Shown piece by piece: positions 33,549 through 43,702 of a stretch of 64,000 bases of DNA. The translations under genes were made by a program, and so were the position numbers. Source of the stretch: Bisbaumannia salifodinae (lineage in GTDB: Bacteria > Pseudomonadota > Gammaproteobacteria > Pseudomonadales > Halomonadaceae); NCBI RefSeq assembly GCF_039522585.1, contig NZ_BAAADR010000002.1; one strand, written 5' to 3'. Below the pieces are notes generated by a model that worked only from the letters and a program-made list of their open reading frames with translations, made no database searches and was not told the DNA's origin. Numbering within the stretch: the first letter of the stretch is position 1; each line of letters begins with the position of its first letter.

Positions 33549-36500
33549 TTTCTAAGCTGCCTGGGCGGCAGCTAACACCGAGGACCGGGACAACTTCATC
33601 AAGGACATTTTCTGAGCTGCCTAGGCGGCAGCTAACGGCGCTATTCGGCTGCGCTGGAATCCCGAGGATTTCTGAGCTGCCTGGGCGGCAGCGAACTGTC
33701 TGCGTTGCCGTCAGGTTCCGCGCCCCCGTTTCTGAGCTGCCTGGGCGGCAGCCAACTACTCCCCGGTCACTCAGCAGGAAGACGCCGATTTCTGAACTGC
33801 CTGGGCGGCAGCCAACACGTTGCCCACGTTGCGATTGGCGAGCTGTTTTTTCTGAGCTGCCTGGGCGGCAGCCAACACGAAGCCGTCGACATGATCACGC
33901 TGCTATATTTTCTGAGCTGCCTGGGCGGCAGCTAACAGGTCGAGGACTTCCTCGGCGCGCTTGCGGCTTTTCTGAGCTGCCTGGGCGGCAGCTAACCTGG
34001 CCGCCGCCGTCGATCGCAGCATCAGCGATTTCTGAGCTGCCTGGGCGGCAGCTAACCCCTGGGCCACTTGCCGGGGTCCGACGGCTATTTTCTGAGCTGC
34101 CTGGGCGGCAGCTAACCACCCGCTTGGTCGGCAGGTCCTCGTCCTCGATTTCTGAGCTGCCTGGGCGGCAGCCAACGCGCGAGAAAGGGAATGCTACGTT
34201 CCCCTATTTTTCTGAGCTGCCTGGGTGGCAGCGAACCTCCTCCAGGGCCTGGTGGCCACCGCCGAACATTTCTGAGCTGCCTGGGCGGCAGCGAACAGGT
34301 CGGCGAGGACGGCAAGCGCCACTGGCATTTTCTGAGCTGCCTGGGCGGCAGCGAACGGCGTGGCGCGGGTTGTCCTCCCGCGCCTGAATTTTCTGAGCTG
34401 CCTGGGCGGCAGCGAACATAGCTATCAATCTCGACGGCGCAGACGGGTTTTTCTGAGCTGCCTGGGCGGCAGCGAACCCGGCGCCGGTATAGTCGAGAGA
34501 GCCGGCAACTTTCTGAGCTGCCTGGGCGGCAGCGAACGGTCGTTGCGTGACGTGCGGCGCCATCATCCTTTTCTGAGCTGCCTGGGCGGCAGCGAACGCC
34601 GTGTCTCGCGTGGACTCGGAGGAGGTTGTTTTCTGAGCTGCCTGGGCGGCAGCGAACTTGATGCGACTCGTCACCGCTGCCCTGGTGGTTTTCTGAGCTG
34701 CCTGGGCGGCAGCCAACTGGCCGAGGGGCGACCCGACATGGAGATCGACTTTCTGAGCTGCCTGGGCGGCAGCCAACGGGCAGCGACCATTCGTAGCTCG
34801 GCTCCTCCATTTCTGAGCTGCCTGGGCGGCAGCCAACCACGGCGCACGGTGCTGGCCGAGTCGTGCGTTTTTCTGAGCTGCCTGGGCGGCAGCCAACCAG
34901 CTTGGCGAGGGCCGGCTGTGGCATTCGATTTTCTGAGCTGCCTGGGCGGCAGCCAACCTGCGGTGGAGGATATTTTTCTTCACGGTCTCTTTCTGAGCTG
35001 CCTGGGCGGCAGCCAACACGCGATCCACCTGCACCTCGCGGTCGCCCAGTTTCTGAGCTGCCTGGGCGGCAGCTAACGTCCTCGCCCGCGGAGTGAGAGA
35101 GGTTCTCTTTTTCTGAGCTGCCTGGGCGGCAGCTAACACCTCCTGCGGTGGCATGACGGGGCTGGCGCCTTTCTGAGCTGCCTGGGCGGCAGCCAACGAC
35201 GGCGCCGGCGTGCTGCTCTCGGGCCTGGCTTTCTGAGCTGCCTGGGCGGCAGCCAACACCGCCACCCTCCAGGAGGTGCTCGATGAAACTTTCTGAGCTG
35301 CCTGGGCGGCAGCCAACCACACCTGGCTGAAATTGCCCTGGGCGTCCGATTTCTGAGCTGCCTGGGCGGCAGCCAACACCAGGCGCTCTTGTGGCTTGGT
35401 GTATGGCATTTTCTGAGCTGCCTGGGCGGCAGCCAACCTAGACGAATACGACGAGGCATGTGCAGCTGTTTTCTGAGCTGCCTGGGCGGCAGCCAACTGG
35501 TTGGCATACAGGCCGGCGTTGCGCTTGTCTTTCTGAGCTGCCTGGGCGGCAGCCAACGTCTATATGGTCGAGAAGCACAACCTTCTCCATTTCTGAGCTG
35601 CCTGGGCGGCAGCCAACAATGAAAGCGGTGGTGGATGCACACCGCCAGTTTTCTGAGCTGCCTGGGCGGCAGCCAACACGCCCATGGGGTCGATCTGCCC
35701 ATTGAATCGTTTCTGAGCTGCCTGGGCGGCAGCCAACAACACTGGTTTCCCAGTGCTGGCCCGCGGCTTTTTCTGAGCTGCCTGGGCGGCAGCCAACTTT
35801 TTCAGGGCGAAAAAAAGCCCGGCCAAAAATTTCTGAGCTGCCTGGGCGGCAGCCAACTGCGGCGGGCGCCGTTATCGCGCAGGACGCTTTTTCTGAGCTG
35901 CCTGGGCGGCAGCCAACCCTTGCGCCTTAACATGCTCATTCAGCGCCCTTTTCTGAGCTGCCTGGGCGGCAGCCAACGAGGTGGCCGCCGCAGGAGCCGT
36001 CGGCGCGGATTTCTGAGCTGCCTGGGCGGCAGCCAACCATATGGTGGCGATAAAACCTATGTTGTTTCTTTTCTGAGCTGCCTGGGCGGCAGCCAACCTG
36101 GACACCCCGGCCATGATTTACCTGCTCCATTTCTGAGCTGCCTGGGCGGCAGCCAACGTGTAGTTGGCCACGAAATCCATGGCCTTTTGTTTCTGAGCTG
36201 CCTGGGCGGCAGCCAACGACGCCCTGATATTACACCACCGGTTATCTGTTTTCTGAGCTGCCTGGGCGGCAGCCAACAGTGTAGAAGACTTGGGCGCGGA
36301 TTTTCTCGTTTTCTGAGCTGCCTGGGCGGCAGCCAACGACGACCCGCACGGGCTGCACGCCCTGGTGCGTTTCTGAGCTGCCTGGGCGGCAGCCAACGGC
36401 ATGCTCCAGGCGGCGCTGCACCACCTGGTTTTCTGAGCTGCCTGGGCGGCAGCCAACGCCGGCTGGCGGCGGTCGATGGCCTCGCGCTCTTTCTGAGCTG

Positions 36501-39500
36501 CCTGGGCGGCAGCCAACGACCAGATCGGAAATGATCAGGAGATCGAGGATTTCTGAGCTGCCTGGGCGGCAGCCAACCGAAACTCAGGGTGAGGCTTGTT
36601 CTAATGCTATTTCTGAGCTGCCTGGGCGGCAGCCAACCCAGTTCGTCGGCCTGCCGTCCGTGACCGTGTTTTCTGAGCTGCCTGGGCGGCAGCCAACCTG
36701 CTGCTGGCGGCGGGCGCGGTACGTCTCATTTTCTGAGCTGCCTGGGCGGCAGCCAACTGCCACAACTGCGAACGGCGGTTCGAGCCGCTTTTCTGAGCTG
36801 CCTGGGCGGCAGCCAACGTGATGCCGGTACGGCGGCCCTTCTCGCACACTTTCTGAGCTGCCTGGGCGGCAGCCAACGACTGACTGCAAGACTGGCGGCA
36901 CTACCCTCATTTCTGAGCTGCCTGGGCGGCAGCCAACGAGCCGCTCTACATGCGGGCCGGCTGGGGCCAGTTTCTGAGCTGCCTGGGCGGCAGCCAACAA
37001 ATTACCCTCCCTCGACTGACTGCAAGACTGTTTCTGAGCTGCCTGGGCGGCAGCCAACACGGTGGGCTCGAGGCCCTGGCGGGTGTCATTTTTCTGAGCT
37101 GCCTGGGCGGCAGCCAACATGTACCAGACGTTGTCCCCGCCGGCCTCCTTTTTCTGAGCTGCCTGGGCGGCAGCCAACATCATGAGCGGACTGAAGGGGT
37201 TGGATATCCTTTTCTGAGCTGCCTGGGCGGCAGCCAACAGATTCGGCCAGGCTATCCATTGCTCTCTCCATTTCTGAGCTGCCTGGGCGGCAGCCAACCT
37301 GCCAGGCTGGCACTCGCTGCATCGCAGTAGTTTCTGAGCTGCCTGGGCGGCAGCCAACGTGAAAATAAGGCCGATGGCCAGGTGATCACTTTTCTGAGCT
37401 GCCTGGGCGGCAGCCAACTTTACTAGCCCGCCCCGAGCGGGCTTCTTTTTTTTCTGAGCTGCCTGGGCGGCAGCCAACTTGTCCCTGCGTGAGCTGTCGG
37501 CCGTTGTCCATTTCTGAGCTGCCTGGGCGGCAGCCAACGACCGGTTCAGGGATGATGAACAGATCGAGGATTTCTGAGCTGCCTGGGCGGCAGCCAACAC
37601 CTGCGTGCCGCGTCGTGTGCGGTTTATCGTTTTCTGAGCTGCCTGGGCGGCAGCCAACGCATCCCTGAGCTGCGAGATGTCGGTCTTCGATTTCTGAGCT
37701 GCCTGGGCGGCAGCCAACGTCGCCGGCGCCGGGCAGGGCGCCCCCGAGAATTTCTGAGCTGCCTGGGCGGCAGCCAACGACTGGGAGGCCTGCACCCGCC
37801 CCGAGCCCGATTTCTGAGCTGCCTGGGCGGCAGCCAACCGCCTGGAGCGCGACACCACCGGCACGGAGCTTTTCTGAGCTGCCTGGGCGGCAGCCAACCA
37901 GAATTGAAAATGACAGCAAGGCCCCGACAATTTCTGAGCTGCCTGGGCGGCAGCCAACGTAATGACGACCGAAGAACGGCTTTCCGAACTTTTCTGAGCT
38001 GCCTGGGCGGCAGCCAACGCGATAGCAGCCCGTGAGGGAATCACACTACGTTTCTGAGCTGCCTGGGCGGCAGCCAACTACGTTCGTGATATTCGCTCCG
38101 TCCTCGGTCTTTTCTGAGCTGCCTGGGCGGCAGCCAACGAAAGCATCGACGTAGCTAACTCAGGATCGATTTTCTGAGCTGCCTGGGCGGCAGCCAACCA
38201 GGTTCCCCTTGCGTGCTCTCAATCCATTCATTTCTGAGCTGCCTGGGCGGCAGCCAACACCGAAGTCCGCGACGAGCTGGCCGGGTGGCTTTTCTGAGCT
38301 GCCTGGGCGGCAGCCAACCGAGGTAGTCGTCCTGGCGCTGGTCAGGGTCCTTTCTGAGCTGCCTGGGCGGCAGCCAACTCAGGACCACACCACGCCCCGG
38401 GCGTAGAGGATTTCTGAGCTGCCTGGGCGGCAGCCAACAGGTCCACGTCGGCCAGGGCTTTGCCGATCCATTTCTGAGCTGCCTGGGCGGCAGCCAACGT
38501 AGGCGATGATGTCTACACCCGACAGTGCTCTTTCTGAGCTGCCTGGGCGGCAGCCAACTCAGAGCTTCGCGTCTTGTGCCCTTTGACGTATTTCTGAGCT
38601 GCCTGGGCGGCAGCCAACGGGCTCGAGATTCACCCGAGCAAGGTCTCCACTTTCTGAGCTGCCTGGGCGGCAGCCAACACATGGACAAGGATGACTTGCG
38701 CTTCGAGGCATTTCTGAGCTGCCTGGGCGGCAGCCAACGCAGCGTTACAGCAGCAGGATCTCGCCAAGCATTTCTGAGCTGCCTGGGCGGCAGCCAACGA
38801 TCGTCGGCAACATCGTGGCCGGATTCCTTTTTTCTGAGCTGCCTGGGCGGCAGCCAACATGACCTCCGGCCTATTCTCGTCAGTCACCCATTTCTGAGCT
38901 GCCTGGGCGGCAGCCAACAACATCCCATGGATCAATTCGGTACCTGATCCTTTCTGAGCTGCCTGGGCGGCAGCCAACGGGAAGGTGGGGAGGAGCCTCC
39001 TTTACAGGATTTTCTGAGCTGCCTGGGCGGCAGCCAACGCTTCGATGTCGTCGTGGAGTCCGGCATTGATTTTCTGAGCTGCCTGGGCGGCAGCCAACTC
39101 CGGGAAGACGGCGCCTATGTTGACCCGTTTTTTCTGAGCTGCCTGGGCGGCAGCCAACGATTAGCTGGAGCGCGGATAGCAGATCCTCACTTTCTGAGCT
39201 GCCTGGGCGGCAGCCAACCTCGCTTCTCCTCAACCCCACGAGAGGGCAATTTTCTGAGCTGCCTGGGCGGCAGCCAACGCGACCTGCGCGACCAATTCCA
39301 GTTTGGTCAATTTCTGAGCTGCCTGGGCGGCAGCCAACATTCCGGTTCCGCTCAGCCCCAGCGTCTCAAGTTTCTGAGCTGCCTGGGCGGCAGCCAACGC
39401 CGGCTGTGTCGTTAGGCGGCAGAACAGGAATTTCTGAGCTGCCTGGGCGGCAGCCAACAGAACGACTGATCCGGGCCTCCTCTTCAGTAATTTCTGAGCT

Positions 39501-39518
39501 GCCTGGGCGGCAGCCAAC
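33549..39518 (-). CRISPR. Type I-F CRISPR array, 100 repeats and 99 spacers
   Basis: 28-bp repeats, transcribed from the minus strand. In that sense they begin GTTGGCTGCC, have loop GCCCA, then GGCAGC and end CTCAGAAA, the type I-F form with a 6-bp stem for Csy4. The period is 60 bp with 32-nt spacers, except two 33-nt spacers (34357-34389 and 36938-36970). The leader is at the 39.5-kb end next to csy4. Repeats 28-100 (from 35170) are identical; the 27 oldest vary, mainly at base 4. Repeat 1 also differs in the handle region, as expected for the old end. Confidence 0.99.
34718..34749 (-). other. Self-matching CRISPR spacer (spacer 20 from the old end)
   Basis: All 32 nt are identical to 55401-55432 inside the GT9 glycosyltransferase gene of this window. 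The first ten bases on the plus strand are TGGCCGAGGG. See the protospacer entry for the flanking-motif analysis. Confidence 0.97.
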
Positions 39519-39647
39519 TAGAGCGATTCAAAGGTAAGCGACTGATTGTTAAAGAGCAATAGCTTGATAGAACAACGCCTCCCTTTTCAGAGAGGCGCCG
39601 CTAACTTTTTGATTTTTCAAGCCGCCAAGGAACGCCCGTAAAAAGGG
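39519..39647 (-). promoter_or_regulatory. CRISPR leader
   Basis: AT-richer 129-bp stretch between the newest repeat and csy4. On the minus strand it holds CTCTTTAACAATCAG near the first repeat, resembling I-F leaders, a small hairpin (GCCTCTCT / AGGGAGGC region) and A/T runs suited to a promoter or IHF binding. Exact promoter boxes are not assigned. Confidence 0.75.
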
Positions 39648-40217
39648 TCAGAACCAGGGCACCGTCGCCTCACTGCTCAATCCGTAATAGTTGAAGCGAC
39701 CTGCAATAGGCTGCGATTGTGGTTGGCCATGCTCGATAAATAGCGCAAACCGCTGCCCACTGGAGCGGCTGCTGACCTGCACGAAAGGCAGGGCAATCTG
39801 CCGCGCGGCAGGTGTCTCCATCAAGCGCTGCGCCTCTTCAACCTCAATGCTGTGTCGTTGTGCATAGCGCTTCGCCCTGCTGAGGCTTCCGGTATTGAAC
39901 TGCCGGCGCCGAACGATCCGGTACTGCGCTTCGGCGGGTACTGCTTGTACAGGATCCAATGTGACGTGGTCACGCATGCCAGTGAGCCACGGGATCGCCA
40001 TCAGTTGCTCCAATCGCGACTTCTGAGCATGCAATCGAAGCCGATCTCCCGGCGTACGTGCACGCACGCCGGTCTTGTGGTCGGGGAAGCTTACGCCGAT
40101 GTCATCGGCATAAAGATCATGAAGCGCCCGGTGCAACTTGCTGTATAGCGCCCCCATCAACATCGCAGCCGGAAAATCCGGGTCAGGCCGTAGGTGAATA
40201 TCGATATAGTGGTCCAT
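39648..40217 (-). CDS. cas6f: CRISPR endoribonuclease Cas6f/Csy4
   Basis: Cuts pre-crRNA at the base of the repeat hairpin and stays on the 3' stem-loop. The 189-residue protein opens MDHYIDIHLRPDPDFP like Pseudomonas Csy4, has catalytic His29 in SKLHRAL, the Arg-rich helix (SRAKRYAQRH, about 115-124) that reads the hairpin, and the typical end FNYYGLSSEATVPWF. It is the last gene of the cas operon and lies next to the leader. Confidence 0.98.
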   Translation of the reverse strand: MDHYIDIHLRPDPDFPAAMLMGALYSKLHRALHDLYADDIGVSFPDHKTGVRARTPGDRLRLHAQKSRLEQLMAIPWLTGMRDHVTLDPVQAVPAEAQYRIVRRRQFNTGSLSRAKRYAQRHSIEVEEAQRLMETPAARQIALPFVQVSSRSSGQRFALFIEHGQPQSQPIAGRFNYYGLSSEATVPWF

Positions 40218-40223
40218 ACCGGT

Positions 40224-41249
40224 TTACCCCGCTTCGCCGAACACACCACCACGAATCAGGGTGGCCATCACGAAATGCTGCTGCTCGGTCTCCGGCTCTT
40301 TGTCCTTCAGCAGCCAGTTATCCAGCAAGGAGTAAAAGTCCATCTTCTGCTTGGGCTGGCGATAGGCCTTGCCCTGGGTGGTCACCGAGCCATAAGGCTC
40401 GACCGCGATAGGGCCGAGATCGCCCTCCTCCGACTGCGGATACCAGGTGTCTATGGTGCGGATGGCATTGCCCAGCTTCTGGGAGTGAATGGCAGCCACA
40501 TCGCCGACACTGTAAAGCGTCTTGCTTTTGTCGCCTCGACTACGATCGAGGATCAGTTCCTGGGAGGGGAAGACTTCCTGGCCAGCCCCGACACGGGCAA
40601 AGGCCACGACTTCCAGCAGTAGATACCTCTCTCCTTCCAAGGCATCCGCGATCAGGTCGCCCAGTTCATCGACATCCTTGCCGCCCTCGAACTTACGCAG
40701 TGACTGCTCGAGGGCATCGAAGGTCCACGACTTAGCGGCTTCGCCCTGCTCCATCAGGCGGACCCGGACTTCGACGGCCTCGGCACCGACTCGGTTACGC
40801 CACAGGAAGCGACCATTGGCCAGGTTGTGGGCATAGCGGCTGGCGAGTTCCCGAAAGCCATGAGCGGCGACATAGTCGCGCACCACCTGCTTGAGCTTCG
40901 CTTGGTAGTCGGCATTGTTGCAGGCCGAAGGCGTCCCGGCTCCGCCCAGCACGCGCAGGGTGAAACGAGCCATCAGCGTATCGGCGTCGTGCGACAGGGT
41001 GGCGACGTCCACGGTCTGGAGGTTGGGGTTTTCGATGGCAGCATCCAGCTTAGCCGGATCCTGATCCTTGGCCTTGAGGCGGTTGGAGATGGTACCTCGC
41101 ACGGACTTCTCGCGAATCTCGATGGGTTTCCAGGCGTCCAGGTCATCACGCTGCGACCATTGGCCGGCATAGAGCAACGCATCCGAGGGATCCAGCTTGC
41201 GCTCGAAGGCGAGGACGGAGGCGGTTTTGAGGGTGTCATTATTAGCCAT
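40224..41249 (-). CDS. cas7f1: Csy3/Cas7f backbone subunit of the I-F Cascade
   Basis: Six copies form the helical backbone along the crRNA spacer. The 341 residues carry the Csy3 blocks ASVLAFERKLDPSDALLYAG, LQTVDVATLSHDADTLMARF, ANGRFLWRNRVGAEAVEVRV and LHGR-like basic regions. It starts ATG with family-typical length and lies 18 bp after csy2 and 6 bp before csy4. Intact. Confidence 0.98.
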   Translation of the reverse strand: MANNDTLKTASVLAFERKLDPSDALLYAGQWSQRDDLDAWKPIEIREKSVRGTISNRLKAKDQDPAKLDAAIENPNLQTVDVATLSHDADTLMARFTLRVLGGAGTPSACNNADYQAKLKQVVRDYVAAHGFRELASRYAHNLANGRFLWRNRVGAEAVEVRVRLMEQGEAAKSWTFDALEQSLRKFEGGKDVDELGDLIADALEGERYLLLEVVAFARVGAGQEVFPSQELILDRSRGDKSKTLYSVGDVAAIHSQKLGNAIRTIDTWYPQSEEGDLGPIAVEPYGSVTTQGKAYRQPKQKMDFYSLLDNWLLKDKEPETEQQHFVMATLIRGGVFGEAG

Positions 41250-41267
41250 GAGTCAATTCCTTCTTCT

Positions 41268-42284
41268 TCATTGGATAGCGTGGTGGCGAGCCGTGAAATC
41301 GTTGGCCAGCCGATAGAGTCCAACGTCGAGGTCGTTATCCACGTACCAGAGCAACTGCTCTGGACACGTCAAGCGATGAGGGCTGACCCACTGACCGATG
41401 GAGTAGAGGCTCTCGACGAAACGGAAGGGGATGGTGGCATCCCGAGCACTAGCGACCTCACCGGGCTCGAACTGCCGGGAGATCGCGCCATACCCCACGG
41501 GAATCGGCACCAGCCAGCCGGGTGGGCGACGAATTTCCCAGCTCACCTCTTCCTCGAACTCACCGGCCTTGTTCTCGGTCTGCGTCAGCCGGCATTCGTG
41601 GTTCCGGCGTGAGAGGTCGAGCCAGGCATCGAGGGGGGTAGCCTCGGGCATTTGTTCACGCATTTTCACTAAGCGCTTGGTCAGCAGGTCATCGCGACAA
41701 ACCAACGCGAAGCCCGGTAGCCAACGGCGACGCAATTTCCAGAACTGCAGCGCTCTAGCCTCGGCATCGTCGTCCAGCGGTTCCAGCCAAGGACGCTGCC
41801 GCGATACTGCTCCGAGCGGTGCCGGCACCACACTGCCTCCGGCGATACGCATGCCCGAGACGACCTCGGCGACTTCACGCGCTACCCGTTGACCTGCCTC
41901 ATCGTCATAGCAGGCCCCGCCATCGACGGCGAAGACCAGGGTGATCTCGAGATTAATCCGCCCCTCCTCGACAATAGATGGCGCTGTAAAGCTACCGTCC
42001 TTGCTGATTTTGGCCTTATCTTCTTTAGAAGCCAGAGGGCTTCGGGCCAGGTTTAGTCTTTTTTCATACCCTTTCTGAGATACCTGCGCCTGATAGTCAT
42101 GGCAGATCACTCCCACGCTGTGAAACTCCAGCTCGAGATGCTCGGGTAACCGGCGCTCCAGGGCATGCATCAGGCCCACGAAAGCGCTCATGGCGGGGAA
42201 GCCCCAAGTCATCGGGCTGGAAATGGCGTTGGCGTTCTGCACACGTAGATGGGGCAGGATCAGCAGGTTCTTGATCTCACTCAT
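41268..42284 (-). CDS. cas5f1: Csy2/Cas5f subunit of the I-F Cascade
   Basis: Binds the crRNA 5' handle with Csy1. The 338-residue protein begins MSEIKNLLILPHLRVQNANA, the usual Csy2 start, and contains SSPMTWGFPAMSAFVGLMHAL and a Gly-rich RAMP core. ATG at 42284 has AGGAGG about 9 nt upstream and overlaps the csy1 end by 8 bp, so the genes are coupled. Longer in-frame starts inside csy1 are rejected. Confidence 0.97.
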   Translation of the reverse strand: MSEIKNLLILPHLRVQNANAISSPMTWGFPAMSAFVGLMHALERRLPEHLELEFHSVGVICHDYQAQVSQKGYEKRLNLARSPLASKEDKAKISKDGSFTAPSIVEEGRINLEITLVFAVDGGACYDDEAGQRVAREVAEVVSGMRIAGGSVVPAPLGAVSRQRPWLEPLDDDAEARALQFWKLRRRWLPGFALVCRDDLLTKRLVKMREQMPEATPLDAWLDLSRRNHECRLTQTENKAGEFEEEVSWEIRRPPGWLVPIPVGYGAISRQFEPGEVASARDATIPFRFVESLYSIGQWVSPHRLTCPEQLLWYVDNDLDVGLYRLANDFTARHHAIQ

Positions 42285-43635
42285 GGTCCACACCCTCCTG
42301 CCAGTCATCCAATTCACGCTCCAGGGATTCCATCCAGCGGCGATCGCGCTCCAGCCAGCGCTGGAAGCTGGGATCGCGCTCCAGCGTCTTGTCCCAGTGG
42401 CGGTGCTCGGTATCCCCCATAGGCAACTTGCGATCGAGCCGCTGATTCAGCCAGTTGGCGAAGCGTTTACGGAGCTCACCGGGCCAGTCCACCTCCTGCC
42501 TCGCCTGGCGGAAGTCCTCATCCAGTTCCGCGCGGCCAGGATCCAACCAGTAGACTTCCTCGATAGCCAGCCGGCACTTGGGATCATCGCTCCACCCCGG
42601 TGGAAGGCGGTGAAACTCCATACTGAAGACCATCAGCTCGTCCATCAGCGCGGCATTCAGGTCGTCGCGGAGATCGCGGGTTTCATAGGTAGGATCGGGA
42701 TTCGTCTCGAGAAAGCGTCGCAGGTCATCGACCAGTTGGCGAACCTCGCGACGACGGCCGAACCGGGGGAACACCGAGTCCGTGCCCAACGGTACCCGAA
42801 CTTCCCTCGATACCCAGTTAGGAGGCAGCGAAGCCAGCAGATAGTTGTTGCCATTTCTTTCCAGATTCAGCTGTCCAAGGTTTTGCTTGTTAGATCCTCC
42901 CAGCTTCTGGACCGCCAGATTAGGGTAGTCGCGATAGCCGGTCTTGGAGGCCAGATTCTTGCGCCGCGCCTCTCGTGCCAGCTTGGCGGGCTCGCCGAAG
43001 CGGTCCTCGTTGATGGTCTGGAAGACACGATGTGTCAGCGAGGTGGCGTAGAGCGGCGCCAGCAGATGATAGGCCCGGTCATTCGTCGGATCGTCACCCT
43101 CTGCCAGCCAATAGAGTTGCTTGGCATTGGCATGCGAGGCCGCCTCGCCGCGGGGTTCAGTGATCGCGGCGAAGGCCCGCATCCACTCCCTCGCCTGCGC
43201 CGGATCCTCGCTCAAGGCGCTCGACAGCTCGGCATCCTCCTCTAGGACCCGCTCGAGCAGCGACTTACCATCATGTTCGAGCTTGAGGAACTTGTAGACG
43301 TCCAGTGCCGCCGCATTGCCGACCACATCGGCCTGGAAAGCCTCGGGAAGTGCATGGCTACCGACCAAGTCGTGCTTCGGCAGCGTCTCGGGCGGTACAT
43401 AGAGGTTGGTGCCCTTGGCATCGGGGTGGATGGGTTTCAGCGAGTGGGTAACCACCTGGAGCTGGCTTACCCGTCGTGCGGCATTGTCGAGCCAGGCCTC
43501 GAACGCGAACTGCTCGGCCAGGGCCTCGCGTTTGGGATCGTCCTCGGTAAGCTTCTCGGCCTTGGTATCGAAGCGCTCCTGTAAGAACGTCTCGATCACG
43601 ACGCGAAGTTTTTGGCATGTAGACCTATCGTCCAT
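42277..43635 (-). CDS. cas8f1: Csy1/Cas8f large subunit of the I-F Cascade
   Basis: Recognises the CC protospacer-adjacent motif and recruits Cas2-3. The 452-residue protein has a Csy1-type middle region with PNLAVQKLGGSNKQNLGQLN, the conserved KLGGSKPQN-like motif, and SLPPNW soon after. The length is normal. A 67-bp gap separates it from cas2-3, where a secondary promoter could lie. No frameshift is seen. Confidence 0.97.
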   Translation of the reverse strand: MDDRSTCQKLRVVIETFLQERFDTKAEKLTEDDPKREALAEQFAFEAWLDNAARRVSQLQVVTHSLKPIHPDAKGTNLYVPPETLPKHDLVGSHALPEAFQADVVGNAAALDVYKFLKLEHDGKSLLERVLEEDAELSSALSEDPAQAREWMRAFAAITEPRGEAASHANAKQLYWLAEGDDPTNDRAYHLLAPLYATSLTHRVFQTINEDRFGEPAKLAREARRKNLASKTGYRDYPNLAVQKLGGSNKQNLGQLNLERNGNNYLLASLPPNWVSREVRVPLGTDSVFPRFGRRREVRQLVDDLRRFLETNPDPTYETRDLRDDLNAALMDELMVFSMEFHRLPPGWSDDPKCRLAIEEVYWLDPGRAELDEDFRQARQEVDWPGELRKRFANWLNQRLDRKLPMGDTEHRHWDKTLERDPSFQRWLERDRRWMESLERELDDWQEGVDHE

Positions 43636-43702
43636 TCATGTCTCCCCCTCCGTTAATCCATCAACTTTCGTTACTGCCATTGTGTCTATCACGTCACAAT
43701 GC

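Noticed and set aside
33500..39520. Many long open frames on both strands with recurring peptides such as FLSCLGGS, ELPGRQ and AAAQAAQK
   Set aside because: They are translations of the 60-bp CRISPR repeat-spacer period, which is a multiple of three and lacks stops; no gene is implied.
43636..43702. Small gene or anti-CRISPR-like ORF between csy1 and cas2-3
   Set aside because: The gap is 67 bp with no start-plus-frame combination of useful length.
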